DNA of 24,521 bases from CANHEE01 sp043777755. Its GTDB lineage: Bacteria > Bacteroidota > Bacteroidia > Chitinophagales > Saprospiraceae. Position 1 is the stretch's first letter, and each line of letters starts with the position of its first letter. The position numbers and the translations under genes were made by a program. The stretch lies in contig JAYWHK010000183.1 in NCBI GenBank assembly GCA_043777755.1, forward strand, positions 1-24,521. Direction: 5' to 3'. Below, piece by piece: positions 15,642 through 22,974 of the stretch. The notes beneath the pieces are model-generated. The model was given only the letters and a program-made list of their open reading frames with translations. It did not search any database and was not told the origin of the DNA.

Positions 15642-16319
15642 ATGAAAAAAATCTACCTATTTTTAGCAATATTATTTGCATCAAACTTTGCATTTGCACA
15701 AGTTACTTTGAAATTAAGTCCTAAGGATTCTTTTTTTATAGCAAATCACCCTGATAGCTTATTTTCTGCTGAGGTGACAGTGGAAAACACAAGTACAAGT
15801 GCTGTTGATGTTACTTGGGAACGTAAAATCCTAACTATGCCAGCTACTTGGGATATGGTCGTTTGTGACCCTGTACTTTGTTATGCTCCTTTAACAAAAA
15901 CGGCTGTGTTCAATCTTGCAGCTGGTGCAAAAGGAAAGATAAAATTAGATGCAGCAACAAATGGTTTCGCTGGAGATGCCTGGGCAAGAATTATCATTAG
16001 TGCAAAAGGAATTACAACACCATTAGTAGTAAAATATGCTTTTAAAGCAAAATCAACTGTTGGTGTAAATGATGCGATGGCTTCAAAAATTACACTTTCG
16101 CCTAACCCTGTAAAAGATTTTTTTACGTTAAAAGGTTTTGACAGCAGCATTGAGTCACTACAAATTACAGACTTGACTGGTCGTATTTTGAAAAGAATAA
16201 ATGCTTCCGAAGGAGCAACTTATGATGCAAGCGATTTATTAAAAGGAACTTATTTTGTAAGCCTTTTGGATAAAAATAATAAAAAATTGACTACTAAAAA
16301 AATAATTAAAGTAGATTAA
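15642..16319 (+). CDS. small T9SS-secreted protein with type A sorting domain
   Basis: This 225-residue protein has a signal peptide at 1-20 (MKKIYLFLAILFASNFAFAQ). Its Ig-like beta domain (about 21-140) resembles a late-cohesin or transmembrane-protein-like fold. The conserved-looking core is W59-E-R-K, P67-x-x-W70 and C75-x4-C80. A type A T9SS sorting domain follows (about 148-225; LSPNPVKDFF, ITDLTGRILK, GTYFVSLLD). The ending KKIIKVD is typical. The protein is predicted to cross the outer membrane through T9SS. The two close cysteines probably form a disulfide. The specific role is unknown. It sits between terminators and has its own promoter-like element, but the neighbouring giant protein uses the same export route. 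Confidence 0.82.
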   Translation: MKKIYLFLAILFASNFAFAQVTLKLSPKDSFFIANHPDSLFSAEVTVENTSTSAVDVTWERKILTMPATWDMVVCDPVLCYAPLTKTAVFNLAAGAKGKIKLDAATNGFAGDAWARIIISAKGITTPLVVKYAFKAKSTVGVNDAMASKITLSPNPVKDFFTLKGFDSSIESLQITDLTGRILKRINASEGATYDASDLLKGTYFVSLLDKNNKKLTTKKIIKVD

Positions 16320-16386
16320 GAAAGTCAAAATGTAAAAGTCCTATGCGAGAAACTCCTTTGTGAGCAAATCCTAAACTTATACATCT

Positions 16387-16476
16387 AAACGATACCGTTT
16401 GCGTCTTTTTTTATTTCTTTTTTTCAAAATAAAAAAAAATCTACCTTTGAGCTTAGTCTTGAAGGTAGATTTTTTT
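16387..16476. terminator. weak hairpin plus strong bidirectional terminator
   Basis: AAACG-ATAC-CGTTT (16387-16400) is a weak 5-bp hairpin followed by a T-rich run. Further on, AATCTACCTT (16438-16447) pairs exactly with AAGGTAGATT (16462-16471). The stem is flanked by A9 on the left and T7 on the right, so it can terminate transcripts from either side. It ends the small T9SS gene unit. Confidence 0.85.
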
Positions 16477-16483
16477 ATTTTTG
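16476..16483 (+). promoter_or_regulatory. -7 element for the VWA gene
   Basis: TATTTTTG fits TAnnTTTG. It begins on the last T of the terminator tail and lies 111 nt before the ATG at 16594. The following leader contains a degenerate version of the GACTTACGACT repeat (about 16555-16588). Confidence 0.4.
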
Positions 16484-16593
16484 CACTTAAGTAATTCGAC
16501 TGAAATAATTGATATTTTAAAATACTATAAAATTTTGTAAATCAATTAGTTAAAAGACTGACGACTTGCGACTTATTGACTTATGACTACTAT

Positions 16594-17604
16594 ATGACAA
16601 CACATTTTCAACATTTTACTTTTCAAAATCCTTATTTTTTTTTACTATTGTTCGCTTTACCTTTTTTGTGGCAATGGTTGAAAAAAAATAATAGCGATAC
16701 ATCTTCCTTAAAATTCAATAATCTTGATGCGCTTCGCTCGTTTCAATCGCCTAAACAATATTGGTACAAACGAGTTTTTCCCTTGTTGAATGTTTTGACT
16801 TTTCTTTTTATTGTCATAGCATTGGCTCGTCCGCAGTTGCCTCAAAAAGAAGAAATGATTAAGCAAGAAGGCATTGACATTATGTTGGCGTTGGACTTGT
16901 CAATGAGTATGTTGGCAAAAGATTTTAAACCTGACCGACTCGAAGCAAGTAAGAATGTTGCGATTAGTTTTGTTCAAAAACGTCCTTATGACCGAATTGG
17001 TTTGGTTGTTTTTTCGGGAGAAGCCTTTTCGCAATGCCCTTTGACAACCGACCACGAAATTGTAAAACAGCAAATAAACGCTTTGAAAACAGGTGTTTTG
17101 GCAGATGGAACTGCCATAGGAATGGGTTTGGCAACAGCGGTTAATCGTTTGAAAGAAAGTACCGCTAAAAGCAAAATTATTATTCTTTTGACCGATGGCG
17201 TAAATAATAGTGGTTATATTTCTCCAACAACTGCGGCAGAATTGGCAAAAGAACTTGGGATAAAAATTTACACAATTGGTGTTGGTACAATTGGCAACGC
17301 ACTTATGCCAATTGGTCGAAAAATGGATGGTGAAATTGTTTTTGATGTTCAATCTGTTGAAATTGACGAAAATTTATTAATGCAACTGGCGCAAACAACA
17401 GAAGGTGGTGCTTATTTTAGAGCAAAAGATGCGGAAGAGTTAAAAAAAATATATGAAGACATCAATCTTTTAGAAAAAACAATCATTGAAAGCAGTTCAT
17501 TTAAACAAAAAGACGAATTGTTCCGGCCTTTTTTATTGCTCGCTTGTTTTTTTCTCCTAATTAATTTTATTTTTAAAAATACATATTTTAGAACTTTACC
17601 ATAA
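16594..17604 (+). CDS. BatA-like VWA-domain membrane protein
   Basis: This 336-residue protein is counted from ATG 16594. An upstream in-frame TTG at 16576 lies inside a dispersed repeat and is less likely. It has the BatA layout. An N-terminal hydrophobic segment (FQNPYFFLLLFALPFLWQWL) is followed by a second membrane helix (about 60-78). A VWA domain fills about 94-290 and a C-terminal helix lies near 305-322. The MIDAS metal site is complete: D101-x-S103-x-S105, T173 and D201. Bat proteins are linked to MoxR AAA ATPases and to aerotolerance or envelope stress in Bacteroidota. Normally batA is followed by batB, batC and batD and preceded by moxR and a DUF58 gene. None is here, so it is an orphan. 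It may be a BatA/BatB paralogue rather than the operon copy. Confidence 0.85.
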   Translation: MTTHFQHFTFQNPYFFLLLFALPFLWQWLKKNNSDTSSLKFNNLDALRSFQSPKQYWYKRVFPLLNVLTFLFIVIALARPQLPQKEEMIKQEGIDIMLALDLSMSMLAKDFKPDRLEASKNVAISFVQKRPYDRIGLVVFSGEAFSQCPLTTDHEIVKQQINALKTGVLADGTAIGMGLATAVNRLKESTAKSKIIILLTDGVNNSGYISPTTAAELAKELGIKIYTIGVGTIGNALMPIGRKMDGEIVFDVQSVEIDENLLMQLAQTTEGGAYFRAKDAEELKKIYEDINLLEKTIIESSSFKQKDELFRPFLLLACFFLLINFIFKNTYFRTLP

Positions 17605-17917
17605 AAATAAGTATTTACTTTATTTTTTAGAACAATAAATATATTTTTAAATATTTTTTGGAATGAAAAATACGTTTTTTATAAAAAAAATTGTTAATAA
17701 ATTGTTAAAATAAATTTTTATAAAAAAATAGTTTCATTTTTTAAAAAAGAATAAAATTAAGTAAAAATGGTCTTTTTTAAAATTTTAAAACTAAAAAAAA
17801 CAATGCTCCAATTTTTATTCTACAATTAAAAAAGATTAGCACTTTCATATTAATATTTTTACAAGATTTATTCCATTTTGTCAAAATAAATTTACTTTTT
17901 TTATCAAAAAAGAGATA

Positions 17918-17925
17918 TATCTTTG
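17918..17925 (+). promoter_or_regulatory. -7 promoter element of glutamine synthetase gene
   Basis: TATCTTTG, followed by CATCG, matches the Bacteroidota TAnnTTTG element. It lies 88 nt before the start codon. The expected -33 position is T-rich without a clean TTTG. Confidence 0.6.
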
Positions 17926-17950
17926 CATCGAAATTTAAAAAATCGAATGA

Positions 17951-18004
17951 TTTTTTATTTTCATTCTAAAAAACAAATTTTTTTTTATTTTTCATTCTAA
18001 AAAA
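17951..18004 (+). repeat. tandem 23-nt repeat in glnN leader
   Basis: Two nearly identical segments (TTTTTTATTT, TCATTCTAAAAAA) lie at 17951-17973 and 17981-18004, the second ending 9 nt before the ATG. They fall in the transcribed leader downstream of the -7 element. A simple slippage duplication or a repeated protein or RNA binding site are both possible. Confidence 0.6.
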
Positions 18005-18013
18005 TATAAAATC

Positions 18014-20203
18014 ATGAGTATTGCTCGTTTTTCAGCATTAGATATTTTAAGTACCCGCAGCGAGTTGGATTACAATATCCCTGCCTTACCAGAAACCAAT
18101 ATTGCTTCTTACTACGGCGAAAATGTTTTCGGCGAAAAAGCAATGAAGGAATATTTGCCAGAGCAGGCTTACCTTGCGCTAAAGGCAACAATCCAAAGTG
18201 GCGCAAAATTGAGTAAAGATATAGCGGATACAGTGGCTACTTCTATGCAACGTTGGGCAATGGAAAAAGGTGCAACACACTATGCGCACTGGTTTCAACC
18301 TTGGACAGGTAGAGCAGCTGAAAAACATGACTCTTTTTTCACTTTGACACCATCTGGCGAAGTAATCGAAGAGTTCACTGGCGGTTCATTGGTTCAGCAA
18401 GAGCCTGATGGTTCTTCTTTCCCAAAAGGTGGTTTGCGTTCTACATTTGAGGCTCGTGGTTATACGGGTTGGGACCCGACTTCTCCTGCTTTTATCATCG
18501 AAACCGCAGAAGGAAAAACCCTTTGTATTCCTACTATTTTCATCACTTACACAGGCGATGCGCAAGATTTTAAATTGCCATTGTTGCGTTCTATCAACTT
18601 TTTGGAACAAGCATCTTTGCCTGTTTGTCAATGGTTTGACAAAAATGTAAAGAAAGTTTCAACAACATTGGGTTGGGAACAAGAATATTTCTTGATTGAC
18701 GAAGCATTTTTTAATGCTCGCCCTGACTTGGTAATGACGGGTCGTACACTTTTAGGTAAGTTTTCGGCTAAAAACCAACAATTAGAAGATCATTATTTTG
18801 GTTCGATTCCTGAGCGTGTATATGCGTATATGCGTGATTTTGAAACAGAATGTCACAAGTTGGGTATTCCTGTTCGTACTCGTCACAATGAGGTTGCGCC
18901 AGGTCAATTTGAGTGTGCGCCGATTTTTGAAGAGTGCAACGTAGCAGTAGATCACAATACTTTGTTGATGGACGTGATGGAGCGTGTTGCCCGTCGTCAC
19001 CGTTTGAGAGTATTGTTGCACGAAAAACCATTTGCTGGTATTAACGGTAGCGGTAAGCACAACAACTGGTCAATGAGTACCGATACTGGTAAAAACTTAT
19101 TGAGTCCAGGGAAAGACCCTTCTAAAAACTTACAATTTTTGACTTTCTTTGTCAATACGATTGTAGCGGTTTATGACAATGCTGACTTGTTGCGTGCTTC
19201 TATCGCAACGGCTTCAAACGACCACCGTTTGGGTGCAAACGAAGCTCCGCCAGCGATTGTTTCTGTTTTCATTGGGGAAGAAATGTCAAACTTACTTTCT
19301 CATATCGAAAAAGGCAAATCTGCCAAAAACGACATGAAAAAAGTGTTGGATTTGATGGCAAATCTTCCAAACTTAGAGCAAGACAACACTGACCGTAACC
19401 GTACTTCTCCGTTTGCTTTCACGGGCAATAAATTTGAGATTCGTATGGTTGGTTCTACGGCAAACTGTGCGCAGCCAATGACGGCATTGAATACCATGAT
19501 GGGCGTTCAATTGGAAAAATTTTATGCAGAAGTAGAAAAGACAAAAGGTCGTGGAAAAGACGTTGAAGAAGCTATCTTAATCGTGTTGAGAAATTGCATA
19601 AAGCGTTGTAAGTCAGTCATTTTTGAAGGTGATGGTTACTCTGATGCTTGGAAGGACGAAGCTACTAAGGAACGTGGTATGAAGAACGTTACAACGACAC
19701 CTGCGGCATTAGATGCGTATATTTCTTCTGAAACTGAAAAACTTTTTACCACTTCTGGTGTTATGACTAAGAGAGAATTGCACGCCTTCCATGATGTGTT
19801 GTTGGAAAGCTACACTTTGAAGTTAGATATCGAAAGTAAAGTGTTAGAAGAATTGTGTTTGAACCATGTATTGCCTTCAACAACTGACTTCCAAACGAAG
19901 TTGGCAGAAAACATCAATGCGCTTTCAAAAGCTGGTTTGGACAAAGCGATGGATTATCAAACTGACACGGTAAAGAAAATAGGCAAATTAATCAGCAAAT
20001 TATATGAAGCGTGCACAAAAATGGAAGCAGAACGTGAAAAAGCACACAAAGCGGTTAGCACTCGTGCGCAAGCGGTGGCTTTCTGCGAAAATGTAAAACC
20101 ATTTATGGAAGAAATTCGTGACCACGCTGATGAATTAGAGCATCTGGTAGATGATAAAAATTGGTCTTTGGTGAAATACCGTGAAATGTTGTTTTTGAAA
20201 TAG
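18014..20203 (+). CDS. glnN: type III glutamine synthetase
   Basis: This 729-residue cytoplasmic enzyme condenses glutamate and ammonia with ATP to glutamine. The length is normal for GSIII (about 700-730), far longer than GSI. Family and active-site motifs are present: WEQEYFLID (221-229), RHNEVAPGQFECAPIFE (290-306), NGSGKHNNWS (344-353), NDHRLGANEAPPAIVS, and NRTSPFAFTGNKFEIRMVGS for nucleotide and glutamate binding. A helical C-terminal region (about 580-729) is typical of GSIII. It stands alone between a VWA gene and a protease gene with its own promoter and a strong terminator. The nitrogen response cannot be read from the sequence, although the leader carries a tandem repeat. The start ATG 18014 fits the family's usual N-terminus (RFSALDIL). 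Confidence 0.97.
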   Translation: MSIARFSALDILSTRSELDYNIPALPETNIASYYGENVFGEKAMKEYLPEQAYLALKATIQSGAKLSKDIADTVATSMQRWAMEKGATHYAHWFQPWTGRAAEKHDSFFTLTPSGEVIEEFTGGSLVQQEPDGSSFPKGGLRSTFEARGYTGWDPTSPAFIIETAEGKTLCIPTIFITYTGDAQDFKLPLLRSINFLEQASLPVCQWFDKNVKKVSTTLGWEQEYFLIDEAFFNARPDLVMTGRTLLGKFSAKNQQLEDHYFGSIPERVYAYMRDFETECHKLGIPVRTRHNEVAPGQFECAPIFEECNVAVDHNTLLMDVMERVARRHRLRVLLHEKPFAGINGSGKHNNWSMSTDTGKNLLSPGKDPSKNLQFLTFFVNTIVAVYDNADLLRASIATASNDHRLGANEAPPAIVSVFIGEEMSNLLSHIEKGKSAKNDMKKVLDLMANLPNLEQDNTDRNRTSPFAFTGNKFEIRMVGSTANCAQPMTALNTMMGVQLEKFYAEVEKTKGRGKDVEEAILIVLRNCIKRCKSVIFEGDGYSDAWKDEATKERGMKNVTTTPAALDAYISSETEKLFTTSGVMTKRELHAFHDVLLESYTLKLDIESKVLEELCLNHVLPSTTDFQTKLAENINALSKAGLDKAMDYQTDTVKKIGKLISKLYEACTKMEAEREKAHKAVSTRAQAVAFCENVKPFMEEIRDHADELEHLVDDKNWSLVKYREMLFLK

Positions 20204-20223
20204 ATCAATAGTCAATAAGTCGT

Positions 20224-20280
20224 TTTAGTCGTAAGTCAAAAAGTCCGCTATACGAAAGGACTTACAGACTTACGACTAAA
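20224..20280. repeat. inverted repeat of the GACTTACGACT family
   Basis: TTTAGTCGTAAGTC (20224-20237) and its exact reverse complement (20267-20280) enclose a second pair, AAGTCC (20241-20246) with GGACTT (20258-20263). The core GACTTACGACT also occurs singly at 5271-5281, and a degenerate form lies at about 16555-16588. It appears to be a dispersed intergenic repeat rather than a terminator, since no U-tract follows. Confidence 0.75.
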
Positions 20281-20346
20281 TTACGCATCACGTAAAGGAC
20301 TTACAGACTATTCTAAAGATAAAGTTTTTCGTTTTGTTTTGATGAG

Positions 20347-20382
20347 CAGTCCTTCGATTTTTTTTTCGGAGGGCTGTTTTTT
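20347..20382 (+). terminator. intrinsic terminator of glnN
   Basis: CAGTCCTTCGA (20347-20357) pairs with TCGGAGGGCTG (20366-20376) over 11 bp, including two G-U pairs. The loop is T-rich and six T residues follow (20377-20382). It is a good plus-strand terminator 144 nt after the glutamine synthetase stop. Confidence 0.85.
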
Positions 20383-20395
20383 CGTTGAAAAAACT

Positions 20396-20413
20396 AAATT
20401 CAATATTGAATTT
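20396..20413. promoter_or_regulatory. 18-bp palindrome upstream of htrA
   Basis: AAATTCAATATTGAATTT is a perfect palindrome about 110 nt upstream of the -7 element of the protease gene. It could be an operator, although AT-rich palindromes arise easily in this genome. The other DNA between the terminator and the protease promoter holds no gene. Confidence 0.35.
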
Positions 20414-20521
20414 CACAAGGTGCGAAGTGATTTTTAATACTAAAATTGAATAAAATTGCAAATTTATTATAAAAACACCTTAATTTTTAAAAAATCTACT
20501 ACTGCTTTCTATATAGTTCAT

Positions 20522-20529
20522 TATCTTTG
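20522..20529 (+). promoter_or_regulatory. -7 promoter element of htrA
   Basis: TATCTTTG, followed by CATTATAAAT, fits TAnnTTTG and lies 23 nt before the ATG at 20553. The leader is therefore very short. No alternative sigma signature (sigma-E-like) was recognised. Confidence 0.6.
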
Positions 20530-20552
20530 CATTATAAATAAAAAAATATTTT

Positions 20553-21995
20553 ATGCAATTTTCGAATTCAGATATAAAAAAAATAGGAGTTGTCGCAGGT
20601 ATTGCTGCGCTGAGTTCGATACTTTCTGTTGTAGCGTATCGTTTTTTAGAGCAAAGAAGTTATTGGAGCAGCCAAGATTCCAATTATGCAAAATATGCCA
20701 ATTATTACGATGCTATTTTTTCAGATAGGGCGCAAAAAGCATTTCACTCGTCTGCGCCAACCAATTTTATCAAAGGTGCTGCACTTTCTGCACCAACTGT
20801 CGTAAATATAAAGACATTAGAAACAACAAATATCAACGATTTTCAAGGAGATTTGAATACCTCATCTGGTTCAGGTGTTATCATTTCGCCTGACGGATAC
20901 ATTGTTACGAACAACCATGTTATTGACGATGGTACTGAAATCGAAGTGGCTTTGAATGACCGTCGAAAATTCATGGCAAAGGTCATTGGCAGCGACCCTT
21001 CTACGGATTTGGCGTTGATAAAAATCGAAGCACAAAATCTTCCAGCGATTGTTTTTGGCAATTCTGATTCCCTACAAGTTGGCGAATGGGTTTTGGCTGT
21101 TGGCAATCCTTTTGATTTGAGTTCGACAGTGACGGCTGGTATTGTAAGTGCAAAAGCCCGAAACATCAATATCTTGGACGATGCGTCTTCAATAGAATCA
21201 TTCATTCAGACAGATGCTGTGGTGAATCCTGGCAATAGCGGCGGTGCTTTGGTGAATACAAATGGCGAATTGATTGGTATAAATACGGCAATTATCACAC
21301 ATTCTGGTCAATATGAAGGTTATTCGTTTGCTATTCCAGCCAATTTGGTACAAAAAGTCATTCGAGATATAAAAGAATTTGGAATTGTTCAAAGGGGTTT
21401 TTTAGGCATAAGCATTGACAATATCAGCGACGAAATCGCAAAAGATATGGGTTTAAGCTCCTTAGATGGTATCTATGTTCGGACGGTTAGCTCGGGCGGT
21501 GCTGGCGAAGAAGCAGGACTTTTACCTGGCGATATTATCACAACCATCAACGGAACTGTTGTCAAGAGTATGCCCGAATTGCAGGAACTCATTGGTCGTT
21601 TTCGACCAGGAAACTCCGTAGAAGTAGAATATTGGCGAGGCGGTCAAAAGAACAAAACCAAGGTAACACTCCGCAACCGAAGCAATGCAACCACGACAAC
21701 AACAACAAAATCAGACAGGGTTTTGCGCCGTTTGGGTTTGGAATTGCGGGAATTAAGTCAAAGCCAAATCAAACGCATCAACAATAAAGGTGCAATGGTG
21801 AACAGCGTAATCAAAGAAAGTATCATTGGCTCTACCAATATGGAACCAGGCTTTATTATTACGAAAGTCAATACCACTAAAATTGAAAACATACAAGATG
21901 CCATTGAGATTTTGGAAAAAACAAGCGGGAAGGTAGTCGTTGAAGGATTATACGAAGGTTATGAAGGATTTTATTATTATACTTTTAGAATGTAA
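20553..21995 (+). CDS. HtrA/Deg serine protease with two PDZ domains
   Basis: This 480-residue envelope protease degrades or refolds damaged proteins in the periplasm. Residues 9-29 form a hydrophobic segment without a clear cleavage site, so it may be a membrane anchor or an uncleaved signal. The trypsin-like domain (about 72-275) has the complete triad H122 (TNNHV), D152 (STDLAL) and S229 (NPGNSGG). PDZ1 covers about 280-372 (RGFLGISI, AGLLPGDIITTING) and a more divergent PDZ2 about 385-480. The architecture matches DegP/DegQ. A weakly acidic linker with a run of threonines (TTTTTT-like) joins the PDZ domains. It is transcribed alone from a promoter 23 nt upstream. The start is fixed by that promoter distance and the MQFSNSDIKK N-terminus. 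Confidence 0.94.
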   Translation: MQFSNSDIKKIGVVAGIAALSSILSVVAYRFLEQRSYWSSQDSNYAKYANYYDAIFSDRAQKAFHSSAPTNFIKGAALSAPTVVNIKTLETTNINDFQGDLNTSSGSGVIISPDGYIVTNNHVIDDGTEIEVALNDRRKFMAKVIGSDPSTDLALIKIEAQNLPAIVFGNSDSLQVGEWVLAVGNPFDLSSTVTAGIVSAKARNINILDDASSIESFIQTDAVVNPGNSGGALVNTNGELIGINTAIITHSGQYEGYSFAIPANLVQKVIRDIKEFGIVQRGFLGISIDNISDEIAKDMGLSSLDGIYVRTVSSGGAGEEAGLLPGDIITTINGTVVKSMPELQELIGRFRPGNSVEVEYWRGGQKNKTKVTLRNRSNATTTTTTKSDRVLRRLGLELRELSQSQIKRINNKGAMVNSVIKESIIGSTNMEPGFIITKVNTTKIENIQDAIEILEKTSGKVVVEGLYEGYEGFYYYTFRM

Positions 21996-22033
21996 AAAAA
22001 TGTAATATTTTTTTAAAAATATAAAAAAAACAC

Positions 22034-22041
22034 TAACTTTG
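22034..22041 (+). promoter_or_regulatory. -7 promoter element for the cold-shock gene
   Basis: TAACTTTG fits TAnnTTTG, and a T-rich stretch sits about 19 nt upstream in the -33 position. If used, transcription begins near 22048 and gives a leader of about 270 nt before the ATG at 22320. Long leaders are known for cold-shock mRNAs in other bacteria. Confidence 0.5.
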
Positions 22042-22064
22042 TGACGTGTAAGGAATGAGGAAAA

Positions 22065-22240
22065 AATAAAAGTGCATTTTACTCAAAGGCACTAAGGTTG
22101 TATTTTTAACACGAATTTACACAAATTAATACACAAATTTCACAAAATTTGTGGTAATTCGTGTATTAATTTGCGCAATTCGTGTTGAATTTCACTAATT
22201 ATTTGAAGCTATGCTTCAAATCTCAAAATGTGCTTTTATT
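22065..22240. repeat. nested palindromic element in the cold-shock leader
   Basis: The outer arms AATAAAAGTGCATTTT (22065-22080) and AAAATGTGCTTTTATT (22225-22240) are inverted repeats with two mismatches. Inside, a 26-27 bp near-perfect inverted repeat (22108-22134 with 22161-22186, built from CACGAATT/CACAAATT units) surrounds a competing hairpin CACAAATTT/AAATTTGTG. A separate perfect 9-bp hairpin, ATTTGAAGC-TAT-GCTTCAAAT, lies at 22201-22221. It may be a miniature mobile repeat, a structured leader, or both. Confidence 0.75.
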
Positions 22241-22319
22241 AAATTCGTGTTCCTAAGACGTTAAATAACAACTTAGCGTAAAAAATCTTGTTTCACTCAA
22301 AACACAAATTATTATAATC

Positions 22320-22529
22320 ATGCAAGGTAAAACCCATTACGGTGTCGTAAAATTTTATAAAGAAGAAGAAGGTTTTGGTTTCGTTATTTCGGAAGAAGGC
22401 GAAGAAATCTTTGTACACATCACAGGCTTGCGCCCAGGTGTTCGTCTGGAAAAAGGCGAAGGCGTTAGCTTTGAAATCATCAGAGGCAAAAAAGGCATCA
22501 ACGCAGTCAATGTAAGACCTTTGTGCTAA
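22320..22529 (+). CDS. divergent cold-shock-domain protein
   Basis: This 69-residue protein is a single cold-shock domain (OB fold) that should bind single-stranded RNA or DNA. RNP1 is present as EGFGFVIS (about 18-25) and RNP2 as EIFVHIT (about 29-35). The usual strand-1 motif VKWFN is replaced by VVKFYKEEE, and the loop has GLRPGVRLEKGEG instead of the common SAI...LKEGQ. It is more acidic than standard CspA and may be a specialised paralogue, not the major cold-shock protein. ATG 22320 gives the expected N-terminus (GVVKFY). It is preceded by a long structured leader and followed by 445 nt without another gene. Confidence 0.88.
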   Translation: MQGKTHYGVVKFYKEEEGFGFVISEEGEEIFVHITGLRPGVRLEKGEGVSFEIIRGKKGINAVNVRPLC

Positions 22530-22766
22530 AAAAAAAGTCATTACAACAATAAAGAGAACTTAGTCGAGCTTTTCAGTATAACAATATTTGTTAAATTTTG
22601 AAAAATAATTTGAAAATAAAATATTATGCGTTATTATTGTGCAAAATATTAGTTGATATAATTTATTGAAATAAAAAAACTTATTATTACATTTAAAATA
22701 CGACTAATTTAATTTAGCTTAATATTAAGTAAGATATTTTGCGAATTCGTAAAAAACTTTTCTTGT
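22530..22766. other. AT-rich spacer downstream of the cold-shock gene
   Basis: No gene is seen. The spacer has a 12-bp palindrome CTTAATATTAAG (22718-22729) and no convincing terminator for the cold-shock gene. A GATATTTTGC string (22733-22742) is one base short of a TAnnTTTG promoter element, in a position that could start the structured RNA beginning at 22767. Confidence 0.4.
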
Positions 22767-22943
22767 CATAGTGTAAATCTACCAGTTTATATATTCATAG
22801 ACAATCAGAGAAAGGTAACAGCGATTCGCCTGTGTATTCATCAGTTGAAACACGGGCGTTCCTTTACTTTTTTATGTGTCTATGAGCTTTGGTAGAGCCT
22901 ACACTATGCGTAATATTAGTAACTGAACGCCCTTGTTTTAGGG
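22767..22943 (+). ncRNA. candidate structured leader RNA with alternative pairing
   Basis: Helices stack in register. CATAGTGTA (22767-22775) pairs with TACACTATG (22900-22908). TCTACCA (22778-22784) pairs with TGGTAGA (22890-22896). TCATAGACA (22795-22803) pairs with TGTCTATGA (22877-22885). AAAGG (22811-22815) pairs with CCTTT (22861-22865). CGCCTGTGT (22827-22835) pairs with ACACGGGCG (22850-22858) around a 14-nt loop. The last right arm can instead pair with GAACGCCCTTGTTT (22925-22938), 13 of 14 positions against 22848-22861. That segment otherwise can form a small CCCT/AGGG hairpin followed by TTATTTTT. The whole ends 31 nt before the next ATG. I do not recognise a known riboswitch class. 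A mobile palindromic element is the main alternative. Confidence 0.5.
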
Positions 22944-22951
22944 TTATTTTT
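22930..22951 (+). terminator. weak terminator-like hairpin before the pseudoprotease gene
   Basis: CCCT (22930-22933) and AGGG (22940-22943) enclose a 6-nt loop. The hairpin is followed by TTATTTTT (22944-22951). The stem is short, so it would be conditional at best. It is exclusive with pairing of 22925-22938 to 22848-22861, which is the logic of an attenuator. Confidence 0.3.
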
Positions 22952-22974
22952 AACTTTTCAACTTTTAATTACAC

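Larger units (their letters stand above)
17605..18013. other. AT-rich leader region of glutamine synthetase
   Basis: No gene is seen in this very AT-rich stretch. A TATCTTTG -7 element lies at 17918-17925, giving a leader of about 80 nt. A 23-nt segment containing ATTTTCATTCTAAAAAA occurs at 17951-17973 and again, with one extra T, at 17981-18004, immediately before the ATG. No terminator for the upstream VWA gene is obvious. Confidence 0.55.

Noticed and set aside
16576..16593. TTG at 16576 as the start of the VWA gene
   Set aside because: It lies in a dispersed GACTTA-type repeat and adds six residues before the hydrophobic N-terminus expected for BatA. ATG 16594 is a better fit.
20456..20728. 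90-codon ORF overlapping the start of htrA
   Set aside because: It spans the htrA promoter and its first codons in another frame and has no family features.
22767..22908. Retron-type ncRNA, because long outer arms enclose inner hairpins
   Set aside because: No reverse transcriptase gene lies next to it; the following gene is a secreted pseudoprotease. The inner structure has no msd-like long hairpin with a branching G that I can identify.
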